Of a DNA stretch of 64,000 bases, positions 1-12,199 are shown piece after piece. Numbering within the stretch: the first letter of the stretch is position 1; each line of letters starts with the position of its first letter. A program made the translations under genes and the position numbers. This DNA is from Aspidiotus rigidus (taxonomy: Eukaryota > Arthropoda > Insecta > Hemiptera > Diaspididae), in NCBI GenBank assembly GCA_035079385.1, contig JAVHKY010000025.1, forward strand, positions 16,218,501 to 16,282,500, in the 5' to 3' direction. The notes under the pieces were generated by a model. The model did not search any database. It saw only the letters and a program-made list of their open reading frames with translations, and was not told where the DNA came from.

Positions 1-277
1 TTCGTGAATCGTTTGGCAGCCTTGCTACTCGCAGATTAAATATGTTTCAGAATAAAGTCTTTCTGATGACGTCATGAATTGCCCACTCTATAAAATCACC
101 AATTTTATCAGATGGACTAGATACCCTGTATTTATGGAAACGAATACCAAGACGCGGCTAATGTCATAAATTGCTCAGTATATGACGTCATCAGATGGAC
201 AGCATTCCTTCACTAAATACTATCTTGAAACGTTCAGTACCCTCGCTACTCGCACATCAAGTATATTTTTGAACAAA
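1..277. repeat. ~220-bp tandem repeat with TGACGTCAT palindromes (left part)
   Basis: Two units are visible. Each carries a 'gctactcgcaga(c)at' box (24-36 and 245-256), so the spacing is about 220 bp. Each is followed by a short AT-rich spacer and then a 'gatgacgtcat' palindrome. The second unit is broken at 277 by the insertion described next and resumes at 678. No coding potential was seen. Divergence between units is roughly 15-25% by eye. Confidence 0.7.
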
Positions 278-677
278 CAGGGTGTCTACCAGAATTGAAA
301 AATGGAAATAGTTGACATTAGTTGACCTTTTTTTCGATATTTTATTTGACCCTAAAAAATATCACCCCCCCCCCCTCCCTCTCTCTCTCTCTCTCCAAAC
401 TAATATCGTAATTTCGGTATTTTTTTATTCTTTTGCAAAAATTAATATTGAATTGAGAAAAGTGTCATTTTAAAAGTCAGAAGTTTTTTATTATACCTTG
501 ATATTGTGCATATAGGAAGACAGGTGAAAAACATTCTTTACACAAAATTATGCATTTTTGGACTTTTTAGTTGACCTACGGATAGAAAAGTTGACTTTAC
601 TTGACTTAGTTGACCATGTTTCAAAAAAGTTGACTTTAATTGACTTAGTTGACTTAGTTGACCTGGTAGACACCCTG
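278..677. mobile_element. Non-autonomous DNA transposon (MITE) with perfect 15-bp terminal inverted repeats
   Basis: The ends are exact inverted repeats: 278-292 reads CAGGGTGTCTACCAG and 663-677 is its reverse complement. The element is flanked by a 5-bp direct repeat ACAAA (273-277 and 678-682), which fits a target-site duplication. The flanking tandem repeat is continuous once the element is removed, which confirms the boundaries. No transposase frame is present. The right third (about 565-662) is a degenerate minisatellite built on 'ttgac(tt)agttgac'. Termini starting CAGGGTGTC occur in several DNA transposon superfamilies, so I do not assign one. Confidence 0.85.
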
Positions 678-1060
678 ACAAAAGTCTTTAAGATGACGTC
701 AAAAATTGCTCACTACACGAAGTCATCAGATTTATCACATGGACCAGAGATACCTTGTATTTACGGGAACAAATACCAAGACTAAGCCAATGTCATAAAT
801 TGCTCAATAAATGACGTCATTGAATGGACAACATTCCTTCGCCTAATGTAAGCTTGAAACGTTTGGTAGCCTCGCTACTCGCAGATTACGTATGTTTTAG
901 AACAGATGTCTCTCCGATGATGTCAAGAATTGCCCACTCCCTGAAATCATCAGATTCATCAGTCGGACTAGATAACCTTGTATTAATAGAAACAAATACC
1001 AGGACGAGGCCAGTGTCATAAATTTCCCAATATATGACGTCATCAGATGGGCTACTTCTT
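678..1060. repeat. ~220-bp tandem repeat with TGACGTCAT palindromes (continuation)
   Basis: This continues the array after the inserted element. One unit has its 'gctactcgcagat' box at 874-886. 'tgacgtca' sites lie near 693, 811 and 1036. The short open frames here (for example 824-1021) follow the repeat unit and are not supported as genes. Confidence 0.65.
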
Positions 1061-1194
1061 TTTCGCTCAATGCAGGCCTAAGACTCGGGTCGTCATAAAT
1101 CGGAGACGAATTTTCAACAGAGAACCTACCCTATGGGTTTTGTTTTTAGAAATTCGCCGTGCACCGTTCGCCATCCGACGAAAAACTTCAACTC

Positions 1195-1380
1195 TCGAGC
1201 TAAGAGTAATGGGAGGGGAACTCGAAAAAATTTCGATCTGCAAGCCATATACAATAAGATGGGGACTTGTAGAAATTTTGACTCTTGAGCTATATACTTT
1301 GAAGTCCCTAAAATAGGTCCAGGTCACTGATGACTCCCTATTTTATACTAGGCTTATAGCAGATCTAGCCCTCCTTTAAA
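1195..1380. repeat. Dispersed 'ctcgaaaaaatttcgatc' module and linked unit
   Basis: 1215-1320 contains two copies of the motif 'G(A/G)CTYGWARAAATTTYGA' followed by 'gagctata'. The same module recurs at 24.2, 51.4, 54.9 and 60-63 kb. 1310-1345 ('aaataggtccaggtcactg') is an inverted copy of sequence seen at 41.26-41.48 kb. It is non-coding. Confidence 0.5.
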
Positions 1381-1889
1381 CTAGGGCCAGGCTTCCTTGA
1401 ATTCTCAATACCAAAAACCAATTTGACTCATAGAACAGGTTCCCTGCGTTCCTCGTTCAATTTCGTTCAGGAAGCTGTCGTCTTCAATATGAAAACAAGA
1501 TTAAGTCGAATTCAAATTTCCAGCATTAAACGAATTTACCAACGATAAATGGTACATGATATGGGTTTACCAATGTAAGGCACATAACTCTAACCCAGTC
1601 TGGTCAGTCTTCAAAAATGGACCTCCAGTTTTTAGCGAATAGGTATCCTTTTCTTTTGCAGATATCCTAATTCAACTATATTAATCAACAATTACATATT
1701 AGTCTAACGACCTTATTCAGCTAATGATCGTTTCCTCAATAAAAGACATCTGGCAAAAAAGCTTCCCCCGACTGTCTCCCCCATGCCCTCATATCCGTAA
1801 CTCACGGTCGAAAATTTTCGAAGTCTCCAAAACCTCATATTATTTGTATGTAGCTTCAAAGGCGAAATTCTTCCAAGTTTGCTTCCTCG

Positions 1890-2075
1890 AAATGTTTGGT
1901 ACCCTCGTTACTCGCAGATGAAGTACGTTTCAGGAAAAGAATCTCTTTGATGTTGTCATAAATTATTCACTTCATGACGTCATCAAATTGATCAAATGGA
2001 CAAGATAAAAAATATCAGGACAAGGCCATGAACGTCACAAATTACCCGATGTAAGCCGTCATCAGATGTCTACAT
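1890..2075. repeat. Detached unit of the ~220-bp TGACGTCAT repeat
   Basis: The box 'gttactcgcagat' at 1907-1919 is followed by 'catgacgtcatcaaat' near 1972. It matches the units at 1-1060 but is separated from them by about 830 bp of other sequence. Confidence 0.55.
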
Positions 2076-5000
2076 TTCTTATAGCCTAACGAAGGCCAAA
2101 ACCTTCAGAATCTTGGTTCATCTTAGGGACTTAAAGACCCTCTTTGACCAACGCGACGCATAGATCAAGGCCACCGCCTTAGATATTGCCGAAGCTCTCC
2201 AAAAACAACCGAAGAAACAAAAGAAAAGTATGGAAAATTGCCCACCTAATTTTGAGTGAAGTTCAACTCATAAAATTGCACGACTATATGAGATGCAGAA
2301 TCCGACACGGGAGAAAAATACAATGAAAACCATCCTTAATCCTCATATTATTAAGATGGAGTTCTTACTCTAGGTCAAAGATATGAGGCTTACTAGGGGG
2401 CATGTACTAAGATCAAAATTTGATAAATTCGAGGTCATTAGACTTACTTAAGAGGCTGGGGCGTAGGACCATAGTCTAGATTTTTTTCAAGTTCCTACTG
2501 AGAATCAAATTTATTCAGGTTCGGGACTAAGGAACCATGTCGACTTTCGAAAACCTGTTTATTCCAAGTTGATATATAGAGAGTCAACCAAAAATCGAGT
2601 CAAAATCAACTGAAAATTGACATCTTTACAATTCTTCGTTCTGTTTCCGGATCCAAGATGGCTGGGGACACAGCGCCATCGCCTGGAAATCATCAACACT
2701 AAATTCAAGAGAAACCGGCAGGAATTATTCACATCGAGCTGTAGCTCTCTACTAGCCTACAAGTCTTGATTGAAATTCTGTCAATGACTGTCCGCTGAAG
2801 TCGGTATCAGATCAACAATGAAAAACAGCAACCCCTTGGACTACACCATAATTCACAGCTTTATAAATCGCTTCGGAAGGGTTGCCGCTCGAGGGGACCT
2901 ACGAGGGATTTGGTTGCAAATTTTTCCGAATTGGAGGTTTTCTATACTCCAATTTCAACTCCTGGTTAGTTAAGTAATCGGGGAAGTCGTATTCACCAAA
3001 ATGAAAATGAAATAATTCAGGCCGATAAGCGATCCTATATCAAAATTCCACTAAAAAAAAAATGAACGAATCTTCTGCTCACTCAACTTTGAAAACAAGT
3101 ATCACAGTTTTATAGCCGAAGTGATCGAGTTTCGATGTAAGTTGCCGTATTTCACATCAGTACACTTCAACAAGCACTAAATTCCAGAATACCGTGAGTA
3201 AATGACTAAATTAAACTCGCAATGTGCAACGTAATCTGATCAGCGTTATTTAGTCCGGATTTAAATTGCGAAAGGAAGTATCTCATACACAGTACCTCTA
3301 TATTATCTAGTCTATACTTTCGCAGCTTTGAAATATGGCAAGCTACGAACGCGCGTGCACTATATAATATAAGCATTTTACGCTGAATGGAAGTCGCATC
3401 CAAACGAACGGATCTCGAATTTTCAGCTGCTTACACAATAAACTCCATTTCTGCACAGTTTGATTTACAACAAAGAGATTGTTTCTCAACTTTGTTTTAT
3501 TGATTCTGCACGCTGATGATGCCTCAGAGTACCTAAGATTGAAACGGACGCCGCGCCGTCTAATCATTCTAACGCATTCGTAGACGCCTTTGAACGTGTA
3601 GCCAAATTCGAAAACTTTTTTTGAGCCATTTTCCTCGACGACGTTGACCAGCTATTTCGCGGAGAAAAAAAAGAACGCGCTCGTGCGAATAAACGTGTCG
3701 AGAGAAAGTACAAAGGGATTTACAATTATGTTACACTCGCGGTAGATACCAGCAGACCGTTAACGAATTATTTAACATTAGTTTCACGTTCCGCCCGCGA
3801 AAAACAGCCGACCGAAAAACTGATTTGGGAAACGTTTATAAAATTGTCCTCTCGCCGAGTTCGGCGACAATATTCGCGTTATCAAGGGAGACATTCGGTT
3901 TTAAAATTCATTGAAAAAGTCCCCGTAATATACCGCCGCGGTGGTGGAGCGTTAACGTCGAGACACGCACACAGAAACGAGCTTTGTAGAATTGTCTGAT
4001 GTACCACCGTCGTCGTCGTTTTCATTGGAAACCGAGACAATGAATTATCATTTCCTCTGATCGTATCAATTTGGTTTGTACGCTATAGCAATCTGGAGAC
4101 AACCCTCCGAGTACAGTAATTTCGAATTAATTGGCCGCAAAATATGACGTCATCGGCCGCAGGTCTATCGTTTCGCGACGAGTCTATCTCGACCCGATAC
4201 GGCGCGACGCGCGATCATGCAAAAGTTTTGCCCTTTTTGATCTCGCGGCATTTGCAGACTTTGTTGTCTCATCCTTTAACTAACTTCTGCACACGATTGT
4301 ATTCGACGTGTAGAGGTCTTCGTGAAGAAGAACTCGATTAAAGGTTACCGCGTGGTGCGGCGATGACTTTCGTTTCTGTACGTATGTATACACGTCCATT
4401 AAAAGCGGAGAATTATTCGACTGTATGTGTATACACATATATGTACTATACGTATACGTACTTTCAAATACGTTTGTCGTTGTCGTAACTTATCAGTTTC
4501 AAATGTCAGTACGAGAGTGTTATTTGACGTTGGTTAACGCGAATTTATGATGTGTGAAATGGCAACGCTCTTGCACACGTACGCTCATAAAAAGGTAACT
4601 TAACCTCTAGTTAATAAAAACAAATTGACGGTATACGCTGGTATCAAAATAAATCAGGATATCTGCGATCGAATTTCCAACAAATGCGTTATAGCGACGA
4701 TAGAGAAAGAAAACGAGTGTGCGTGCCCGTGCGAGAGTGAGAAAGAGAGATGTGTTGCTCCGTAAAGCATTTTAATGGAACAATCACGTACAGTGTATCC
4801 AATTAGGAAATATACTCTCTGCAGAAAGTAATTCATATTTTTCAAATCCTTACGATCCATTACATATCTTTCTACGCACAAATTCTGAGACTTCGGACAT
4901 CTATGCTAGCACTGAATAGAGACAGTATTTAAGTAAGGGGGAGGGACAGTGACAAAATTGAAGAAAATAAAACTCAGGACGTCTACACTGAGACTGAATA

Positions 5001-5527
5001 ACATTCAAGCAACGGGAAGAGATGACGACGAAGACGAAGAAAAGGAGAGAGAGAAAGAGATTCTTCCCTCTACTCCACCTAAAGTGGCGTCGCTTCGCCC
5101 AGGGTGACGTTTTGAGTGCTCCTCTCTTCTCAATTGCCATAAACAATCTAATGTGTTTCTAATTTCCTCTCTTTTGCTCCTACAAATTCCAAACAAGCTG
5201 CAGGTCTTCTTCAACTCAACCTTTTTAAGGTCTCCTTGTGAGCTTCGGATCGTGGATTTCGCTTTTCTAGCATATTCTACTTACATTCCTGAAAAGACAC
5301 TTACGTCTTTCCTCTTCTAAAACTCCTCCACTTCAGATCAGCCCCCAATATTTCACCAAATTCCTTCAACTTCCCTCTGGTTCTAAATACTCCTGGACTT
5401 TCGACATAGAATTCTCGAAAGCCAACCTATATCCTTAAATATCTATCCCACATTTGTACTGGTTGCAGTCGTAAGCTTCAACTATGCGATTTTCTGATCC
5501 ACTCTCAACTGGATCATAAATCCCAGG
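2076..5527. other. No supported gene
   Basis: No recognisable protein or RNA gene was found. The stretch from about 3560 to 4560 is richer in CpG and in 'gtatacgta'-type runs than its surroundings, which would suit intron or intergenic insect DNA. A purine-rich stretch lies at 5020-5070. The open frames here are short (under 90 codons) and occur on both strands. Confidence 0.5.
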
Positions 5528-5713
5528 CAGTGGCGGATCTAGGAATTTTTTTAGGGTGGGGGGAAGGGGGGTCATGGAAAGGAAGGCTTTTAGAATATTT
5601 ATCTCGTCCATTTTTTCCCTTTTCCTCTTTCTTTTTTCCTTTTTTTTTACAAGGGGGGGGGTTGGCGGTGGTGGTGTTAAACCCCCAACACCCCCCTCCT
5701 AAAACCGCCGCTG
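5528..5713. mobile_element. Short hAT-like non-autonomous element
   Basis: The left end reads CAGTGGCGGATCTAGG. The right end, read on the minus strand, is CAGCGGCGGTTTTAGG. These are imperfect inverted repeats. The CAGTGGCGGAT end is typical of hAT superfamily elements (established knowledge). Flanks are ATCCCAGG and CGGCCAGG, a possible decayed 8-bp target duplication (5 of 8 positions agree). The inside is a T-rich run beside G-rich and C-rich runs, with no transposase. A LINE fragment begins immediately to the right. Confidence 0.65.
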
Positions 5714-5729
5714 CGGCCAGGCTAATACG

Positions 5730-6420
5730 TGTAAATCCTCTTGGAAATCACTGGGTACATTACAATCTTCTGCCCTGTGTTTAGGCCTTGGTGCCTTGCG
5801 CACGAGCCCAACGTTCAGAGTATGCGCGAAAGCTTGAATTCCTCTTCTACAATTGCGCTCATTATCGCTTACCGGCAACTCTCTCGCGTCCACGGTTCAG
5901 TTTTCCCAAATCCCTACTCCTTTCATTGGATACCCATCCAGACTACCTTTTCAAACTCAAGTCCGCTCTCATTCACTCCTTGTTGAGCACTTCCAGGGCC
6001 TCACATACGCCTCGACCTAATTAACTTACCGGGATTACCTAACGTAACCTATATTACATACATCAAAGACATTATTGTTCATTATTTCCCCTCCCGCAAT
6101 CTGTGCTTTACAGAAGGATCCCAATCGGATTCCAAAACTGGCCACACCATCTCTGTCGATGAAGAAGTCTGGCTCTTCCGTAAGGAAAACTCCACCTCCA
6201 TACATTCTGCTGAACTATCTGCCATCTATTCCTGCCTTAATCACATCTCTCTTCCACCCTCCATTGATTCCTTTTCCTTTCCGAATCCCTTTCCTAGCTA
6301 CGCGGGCCATCTCTTCTTCCAACCCCATCGTTCAGCGCAATCTCATTCTCCTGCACGACTTAACATCTTCTCCTTCGGATTCGTGTACGCTGATTGATTC
6401 CAAATTGATTTAAAATCCTC
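5730..6420 (+). pseudogene. Non-LTR retrotransposon (LINE with RNase H) fragment
   Basis: The plus strand shows the region after the reverse transcriptase, with the marker LGLGALRTSPTF near 5784-5820. In these elements the usual text is 'LALGAFRTSP'. About 280 bp later comes an RNase H domain: FTEGSQSDSKTGHTISVDEE (from about 6107) and HSAELSAIYSCLNHI (about 6200). A later segment, SSNPIVQRN near 6322, is in a different frame. The order fits the C-terminal half of an I/Jockey-type LINE. Several frameshifts make it a dead copy. Similar fragments lie at 38.7 and 49.2 kb. Confidence 0.7.
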
Positions 6421-6589
6421 AATTCGAGCTTTCGACACCGACATTAATATTGGATCGATAACTCCATTTTGACTCATTTGTAACCACGTAAACTGATGAC
6501 CCCTTTCTCGAGCTTGATAGTGTTCCGTCTGTTTGGTGACATTGCTACTCGCAGATAAAATAACGTTTTCGTATAGCTACTCAAGAACA

Positions 6590-7170
6590 TGGCCTTACAT
6601 TAGTTTTTATAGTATAACACTGTTATCTGATTGGCCACAGCAATACAGCGTTGCGTTGTGATTGGCTCATTTAGCTATGCACTGTATTTCTATTGGCTAC
6701 CAAACATGTTGTTATCTTATGGCCGGTTCTGTTCTTCCTGTCTCGTCCAATCACCAAGCAGAATAATCTTTCACTGGCAAACGTGATTAGAGTCTGATTT
6801 TTTCCCGTCTTCACCTTTGCAATCTCCATCTGGTACCAGGGTTTTCTTCTCTGCATGTGGTTTCCTACAAGTGAAGGGTATATGGGAAAAGGGTGAATCA
6901 GGATAGTTGGTGTTTCTGTTTCTCCAGACTGTTTTGTTTGGACATTCCCCCTTTTTCTCCTGTCCCCCTCACGTGTGACTTCGAATATTCCCTCAGCATT
7001 GCGCTGTTCTTCATTGCAACAGTGACTTGTCGTCTTCTTTGCCCGATGATGTTTTGTACTCCTTTCTCCAAATATAGAACTTTCTCTCAGTCTCGCCAAT
7101 GGAGATGCTTTTGCACTGTTTGGGACTGAGCTTGTACACTCTGGTCGAGTCCCCCTTTTCACCAAAAGTT
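6590..7170 (-). pseudogene. Penelope-like element family A, 3' part (GIY-YIG domain and tail)
   Basis: On the minus strand, 7165-7030 encodes a decayed GIY-YIG nuclease start (VYKLSPKQCKSISIGETER), aligned with the copies at 12.3 and 36.1 kb. 6890-6760 aligns with the later part of the domain (dGDCK...), and 6720-6600 with the CCAAT-containing tail. The sequence around 6860-7030 is extra or highly diverged relative to the other copies. The expected ribozyme segment is missing: the homology ends near 6590 and is replaced by a 'gctactcgcagat' box (6544-6556). Confidence 0.65.
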
Positions 7171-10100
7171 ACACTTTAGTCACCTTCTTTGTGTACTTCT
7201 TATGACAATATTGTACTGATCCAGAGCACTTTTTCTTTGTTCTATCATTGGTTCCTTTATTTGCTCCCATTTTCCTACGACCCCAACTACGCCTCTCGAA
7301 TAGCCGTTAGACGCTGCGATCTGCTTTACTATCTTGATTTCAATCTTTCCTCTATTCTTTTACTCTGTATGACAATTATAAACCATGATTTCAAAGACAG
7401 AGCCACCACAATTTCTATTTCGACACCCAACATTTCAAGTTCATTTTTTCCAATTATTGAAATTTCGTCCAATCTGGTAACACTGACGATGTTAGGAGCT
7501 GTGGAAGCAGAGAAATACTTCGCTTGGTGATTAGCAGCAAGACACGAAGATAATAAGTCAATGGCAGCGCAGACAACAAAGCATTGCATTATGATTCAGA
7601 ATAAGCCAATGGGGACCAAGAACGCCGTTGAAGCAGTCGTCGTCGTCTCCGTTTGGTGTACAAACAGAAACCAAGTGAAATGGGAATACAGACTAGCCTC
7701 AGAGTGAATCAATCGCTGTATCGACCTTCAATGGCAATACAGTGATGATAAGATAACCCGGTATACGATTTGTGTCCTTTCTACAGCACTCAGGAAAACG
7801 TACGTTTATTCCCACAACACCATCTGAATACTTTCTTCTTCTCCTGAAGCCCTTATCGGAAGAGAAAATCAACAGGGCTTCATCCAGGGCCTTGTCGATT
7901 TTCTAAAGCTTTCCCTGTTGATTCACTTTTCTGACACAGAGGCTTCAGGCTTCAGCCCTGTTGATTCCCTCTTTGACAAGAGCATTTAGATGGAATTCAA
8001 AAGAATTGAATCGGACTTCAAATGGGGAAAATATGGGTAGTTTTTTTCTGGGCTTCAGCTAGGAAAAATGTTTTCGTGAACTTCTTAGAGCGCATCACGA
8101 ACATGACTATGTCGAAGAGTCGAAGATGTATGAAAGGAGTGGGGTAGTGAGAAATGTCCCTGGGAAGCGAATAGGGAGGATTAACGAGTACGGTCCAAAG
8201 GCAAGGACTAAAAATTTCCCTGCTTATCAGTACTTTGATCGAGTGAATTCTGATCCTGGGTATCACCCTTATTCTTCCTGGTTATGCCACTCGATGAGAG
8301 CAAACAAGGAATAATATGTGTAAATCTAGCAGGTAACTCCAGTTGGACTCTATACAGTTTGCAAGAATGGAAACCGTGCGCAGAAAAAAAAGTGAAGAAA
8401 TTAAATTAGGTAATGAAAAGGGGATACTCTAACGAGCAAAACTAAAAAGTTGCAAAATACAGAGTATCTCCTTTTCATTATGCGTAGCCGTAACTTGGAA
8501 GATCGTATTGCTACGATCAAATTTGGGAAGTTCCTAGCACAAAGGAACAAAAAAAAAGCTAACTCATTTGCGAGGTCCTCGAGATGACGATTAAGAACAG
8601 ATCAATATTATGTGAAACAATTCTTCGCTCCATTTTTTACCATTGTTCACTCATATTTTGTAAGCACTTTTGTCAGCAGATGCAAGGCGATCTCGACGAC
8701 AACCGCGATCGTGACAGCTACATGTCAAAAAATGTCGCGCGTCATCGTTTGTTTACACATCTCGAGGCAACGGAGGGAGGGAGGGAGGAAGGGAAGAAAA
8801 AAAAATACTCGCTACTTTACGAACAGGATGAATAATAATTGGGTATATACGGCTTTAATGATGCTTGTCGTAACTCAGCGGTGGCCGACAAGAGAACCTA
8901 GCGGTACCGAGAGTAACAGAGATAGAACGAGTATGGCGTGCGCCACAGTTTGATGCAAATGCAAGTGCGCGATACGTGAGTGAAGTCGCACAGAGAAGAT
9001 GGATAGGTAGGAAGACTGTTTTGAAAAGAAACTAAAAGGTACGAGCCTCGACTTTTTTTTTTCTTTTCATAAATATAAATATTTCTCTTGATAAATAGCG
9101 CTCTTGTCGTGGTGAATTCCGAAATGATCGGCATTTTGGCAATTTGTTCGGTATATCGTGATATACTCGTAGTAAATTACGCGAGAAATTGATTGCTCTC
9201 GATGATGCGAATAATATGAAGAGCTTCAAGTGAAGCGCGATAAGTAGAATGTCTCGTACGAAGTGGGTGGTCGTCGCGTTTGTTTTTTTGTTGAGAGAGA
9301 AAGAGTGAGAGAGCGTTCGTTATAGTCAGCGAAAGGGGTACGTATGTTTGTTTTGTAATTGTGGACAGACTTGCACAGGATGTTAAAAGCCTTGAATTCT
9401 TGTCATCTGCCCTAATATTTGTAGCAAGAGTGAATGAGTGCATTAGCGGAGAGTCTTTTTGAGGATGACGTTACATTCCCTTGTTTATTGAGACTATAAT
9501 ACGAAAGTGGAAAACTCGAATCAACACAATCGCCGTTCATATGGCTCTTTGTCCGACTTTTCTCATACTCGTGACGATTCTAAATCAATAATGTAAAAAC
9601 GAGTGTACGCTCCCGCCCTTGGAAGATGCTGGAGAGGAGAGAGACGTAAGCGAAATGTGCGAACTTCGGGTCCTCAATTAACGTTCAGGGGGACACAGAC
9701 GGATTGGGTCTCTACTGCATGAACTCAAATTTCATCCGTAAGATCAAAAATACCTTGATAAGTTCAGATGCTTCAGCTCAACGATCCTGAATCCCCGCAG
9801 TGTCTTATAGAACAACTTCTTCAAATACAGACGTTATATATTGCACGCGGAGCTTTTTTCGCTGTGTGTGGAAACTCCCGTTTTCGACGCGTAAAAAGTT
9901 ATGTACTGGAATTGGAGTGCGAAGAAAAAAGTAAAAATAGGAGGGAAAAAAGCTCTTTGACGGATACGCGCGCGTATTGCCGGAAATTGTGGCGCCTCTA
10001 ATACGTACGTTGTCCCCGTACGTACTTCGTCATGTGTGCGTGTTTTTTTTCTCTTCTCTCGCTGCTTTTCTTCACTCGCTTCAGCGTATATACTATAAAA

Positions 10101-11019
10101 GTTGGCAGTACGATACTTCGAGAGCCGAAGTACGATAAATAGCCTCAAAAGTTGAGAAACATTTATGAGAGCCCGTTCTCACGCCGTCTTTTTTTGTTCG
10201 CATTTAGCGAATATACAGTAATACGGAGTCCCGTGTTAACGTATATAATACACAAGTTGCACCAAATTCGCTCGTATATATTGCGAAAGCGCGCGCGTAC
10301 CACTGACTCTATTATACTGGTATAAAAAAGAGACATCGGAAACGCGTAATATATCAAGTAACTTAACGAAAGTCAATATACGGGAACGGTTTATTACTGG
10401 GAGTATATATCGTAAATAGCCCTTCATCCTTTTATCTTCTTTTTTTTTTGGGATCCCTCATACGGTATTCGTCGTTAGTCGCGGGGCTCCGACGCGTCCT
10501 TGTCGCGCGCCGCGTCGCGCACGACTCTCCGTCTTAAATCGACGCGCTATTAAGTTGTAAAAATTCGTTTACTCGATATTCGTATGTTTGCGCGCGAGTC
10601 GATGCGATTAATTTTGAATCGTGTACACGACAAAGACGAGGGAGACGTCTTTATGTAAGGGATTATCGTTCGTATTACTTACCGTATATTATCTACTAGG
10701 GTCCCTGAGATGGCGATTTCGAACCGGAAGTCATTTTTCGAAATGAGTATTCGGGAAACGATTCGCCCCATCTTTCCTATATAATACCGTATACGCATGT
10801 ACGTAAATACTATGTGTAGACACGAAGAACTTAATGCATGTTTCGTGTACGAATATTATGGTAGATATGTCTTTTCCTCGGTGGGGTAAGGCTATTATCT
10901 AGACTGGCTGCTAAATACATCTAAAATGAAGAACGAGTGTAAGGAAGTCGGAGTCGCAGCTCGAGGAGACAGTTTACTTATATAGTTACATCAATCTGAG
11001 GAAATTTCTAATATTACTG
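7171..11019. other. No supported gene; CpG-containing non-coding DNA
   Basis: No homology was recognised. The window holds an inverted repeat at 7866-7964 (arms near 'aatcaacagggctt') and a tighter hairpin at 8411-8480. From about 8600 to 10900 the DNA has many 'gcgcg', 'gtatat' and 'tacgta' runs and a purine-rich run at 8772-8810, as expected of intronic or intergenic DNA. Open frames up to 113 codons exist on both strands but have repetitive or biased translations. Confidence 0.5.
8411..8480. repeat. Hairpin: 20-bp inverted repeat with 30-nt loop
   Basis: The arms 8411-8430 and 8461-8480 match at 19 of 20 positions when one is reverse-complemented (AGAGTATCYCCTTTTCATTA). The stem could form in RNA from either strand. 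It could be a small foldback element remnant or a miRNA-like hairpin. Nothing else supports either reading. Confidence 0.6.
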
Positions 11020-11504
11020 ACACCATTTTGAATCGTCTTCTTTTGGAAAACTTGTTTAAAATTCTCTTTTGTTTCCGAAGGACTAGAAAATCCAAATCTG
11101 AAAATTCTGGGAGGTTATTCAATGTTGGACTGAATTTCACACCTCAGAGGTGCTTGGGCAAAACAAGAAAAGAAACTCATGAAAAGAGTGGAAAATCTCA
11201 ACGCCACGACGCCAACTGCAGTGCAGTGAGGAAATCAATGACCTGAGAGAAAACGAGCAAAAACAACGTGAGGAAGAGAACAGGACGATCTGAGGAGGAA
11301 CATGAGAGGCAAAGTAAGGTATTATAAAAGAGGAAAGAGGAAGAAAGAGTGAACGAGATAGAGAGGGAGAGAGCATCCAACCACCATGTTACCAGATAGC
11401 GAAGATCGCAGCCACATCCTTGAATGAAAACTACCAGTTTGCACTCAGAAAAAGCATCAGAAACAACGGTGAGCTGATAGAGCAACTGGGCAAGTGGAAA
11501 TCAA

Positions 11505-12040
11505 GAATAATGACAAACTGATATCCTTGGATGTGACGAACACGTTTAGTACCATACCAAAGGAGGAGGTTCCCGCCTTTCTTCGGAACAACAGGTATCA
11601 CGAGAACGCCGATGGGCCGAAATGGTGGAAGAAATTTTGAGCGAGAACTACTGCCGCTCCAAGGGATTAGCGATGGGATCACCGCTGTCATCGACACTGG
11701 CGGAAATATTCATGAGTGACATGGAAAACGAGATACTGAAGGGCACCAAGTTCAGAAATTCGATCAAACACTGGGCCAGATATGTAGATGATATATCCTG
11801 ATTGTGTGGTCAGGGACTAAAAGACAGGTGGACCGATTCCTTCTTGAAACGAATGCGATGAATGGAAGCATCGAATTCACGCTAGAAACGAGCAATGACA
11901 CTATCAACTATTTGGAACTGACAGTCACCCTGGTAAACACAAAATCTACAGGAAGACGACGCACACTGAAACCATCACTCGGACCAACACCTCAGACACA
12001 AAATAACGGCAATCCGGAACTACTGCTATCGGACAATTTC
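11505..12040 (+). pseudogene. Reverse transcriptase of PLE family A (frameshifted)
   Basis: Three RT landmarks are readable: ISLDVTNTFSTIP starting near 11520 (catalytic Asp motif A), GLAMGSPLSSTLAEIFM from about 11663, and YVDDI at 11781-11795 (catalytic motif C). The first and second lie in different frames. After YVDDI a 2-bp insertion gives an immediate stop. In the shifted frame the protein continues with VWSGTKRQVDRFL and SIEFTLE, then NYLELTVTL. This is the palm-to-thumb order of PLE reverse transcriptases. It was probably an RNA-dependent DNA polymerase in its active form and is now broken. Confidence 0.8.
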
Positions 12041-12199
12041 TATCATGAAGAACAATGAATCGCAGGAAACAACGGCTACCGTAGAGGTGTGGCGGAGGAA
12101 ATCTGTGGGAAAATGGAAGCCGAGAAAGAACCTAAGATGGCGAGACGAGAAAGTACTCCGGATCGAGGGAAGCACACAAACAAAGTGACAAAGGCGGTG

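Noticed and set aside
160..200. Minus-strand CTGATGA inside 'tcatcagatgg' repeats as hammerhead cores
   Set aside because: No GAAA or stem II follows at any of these sites.
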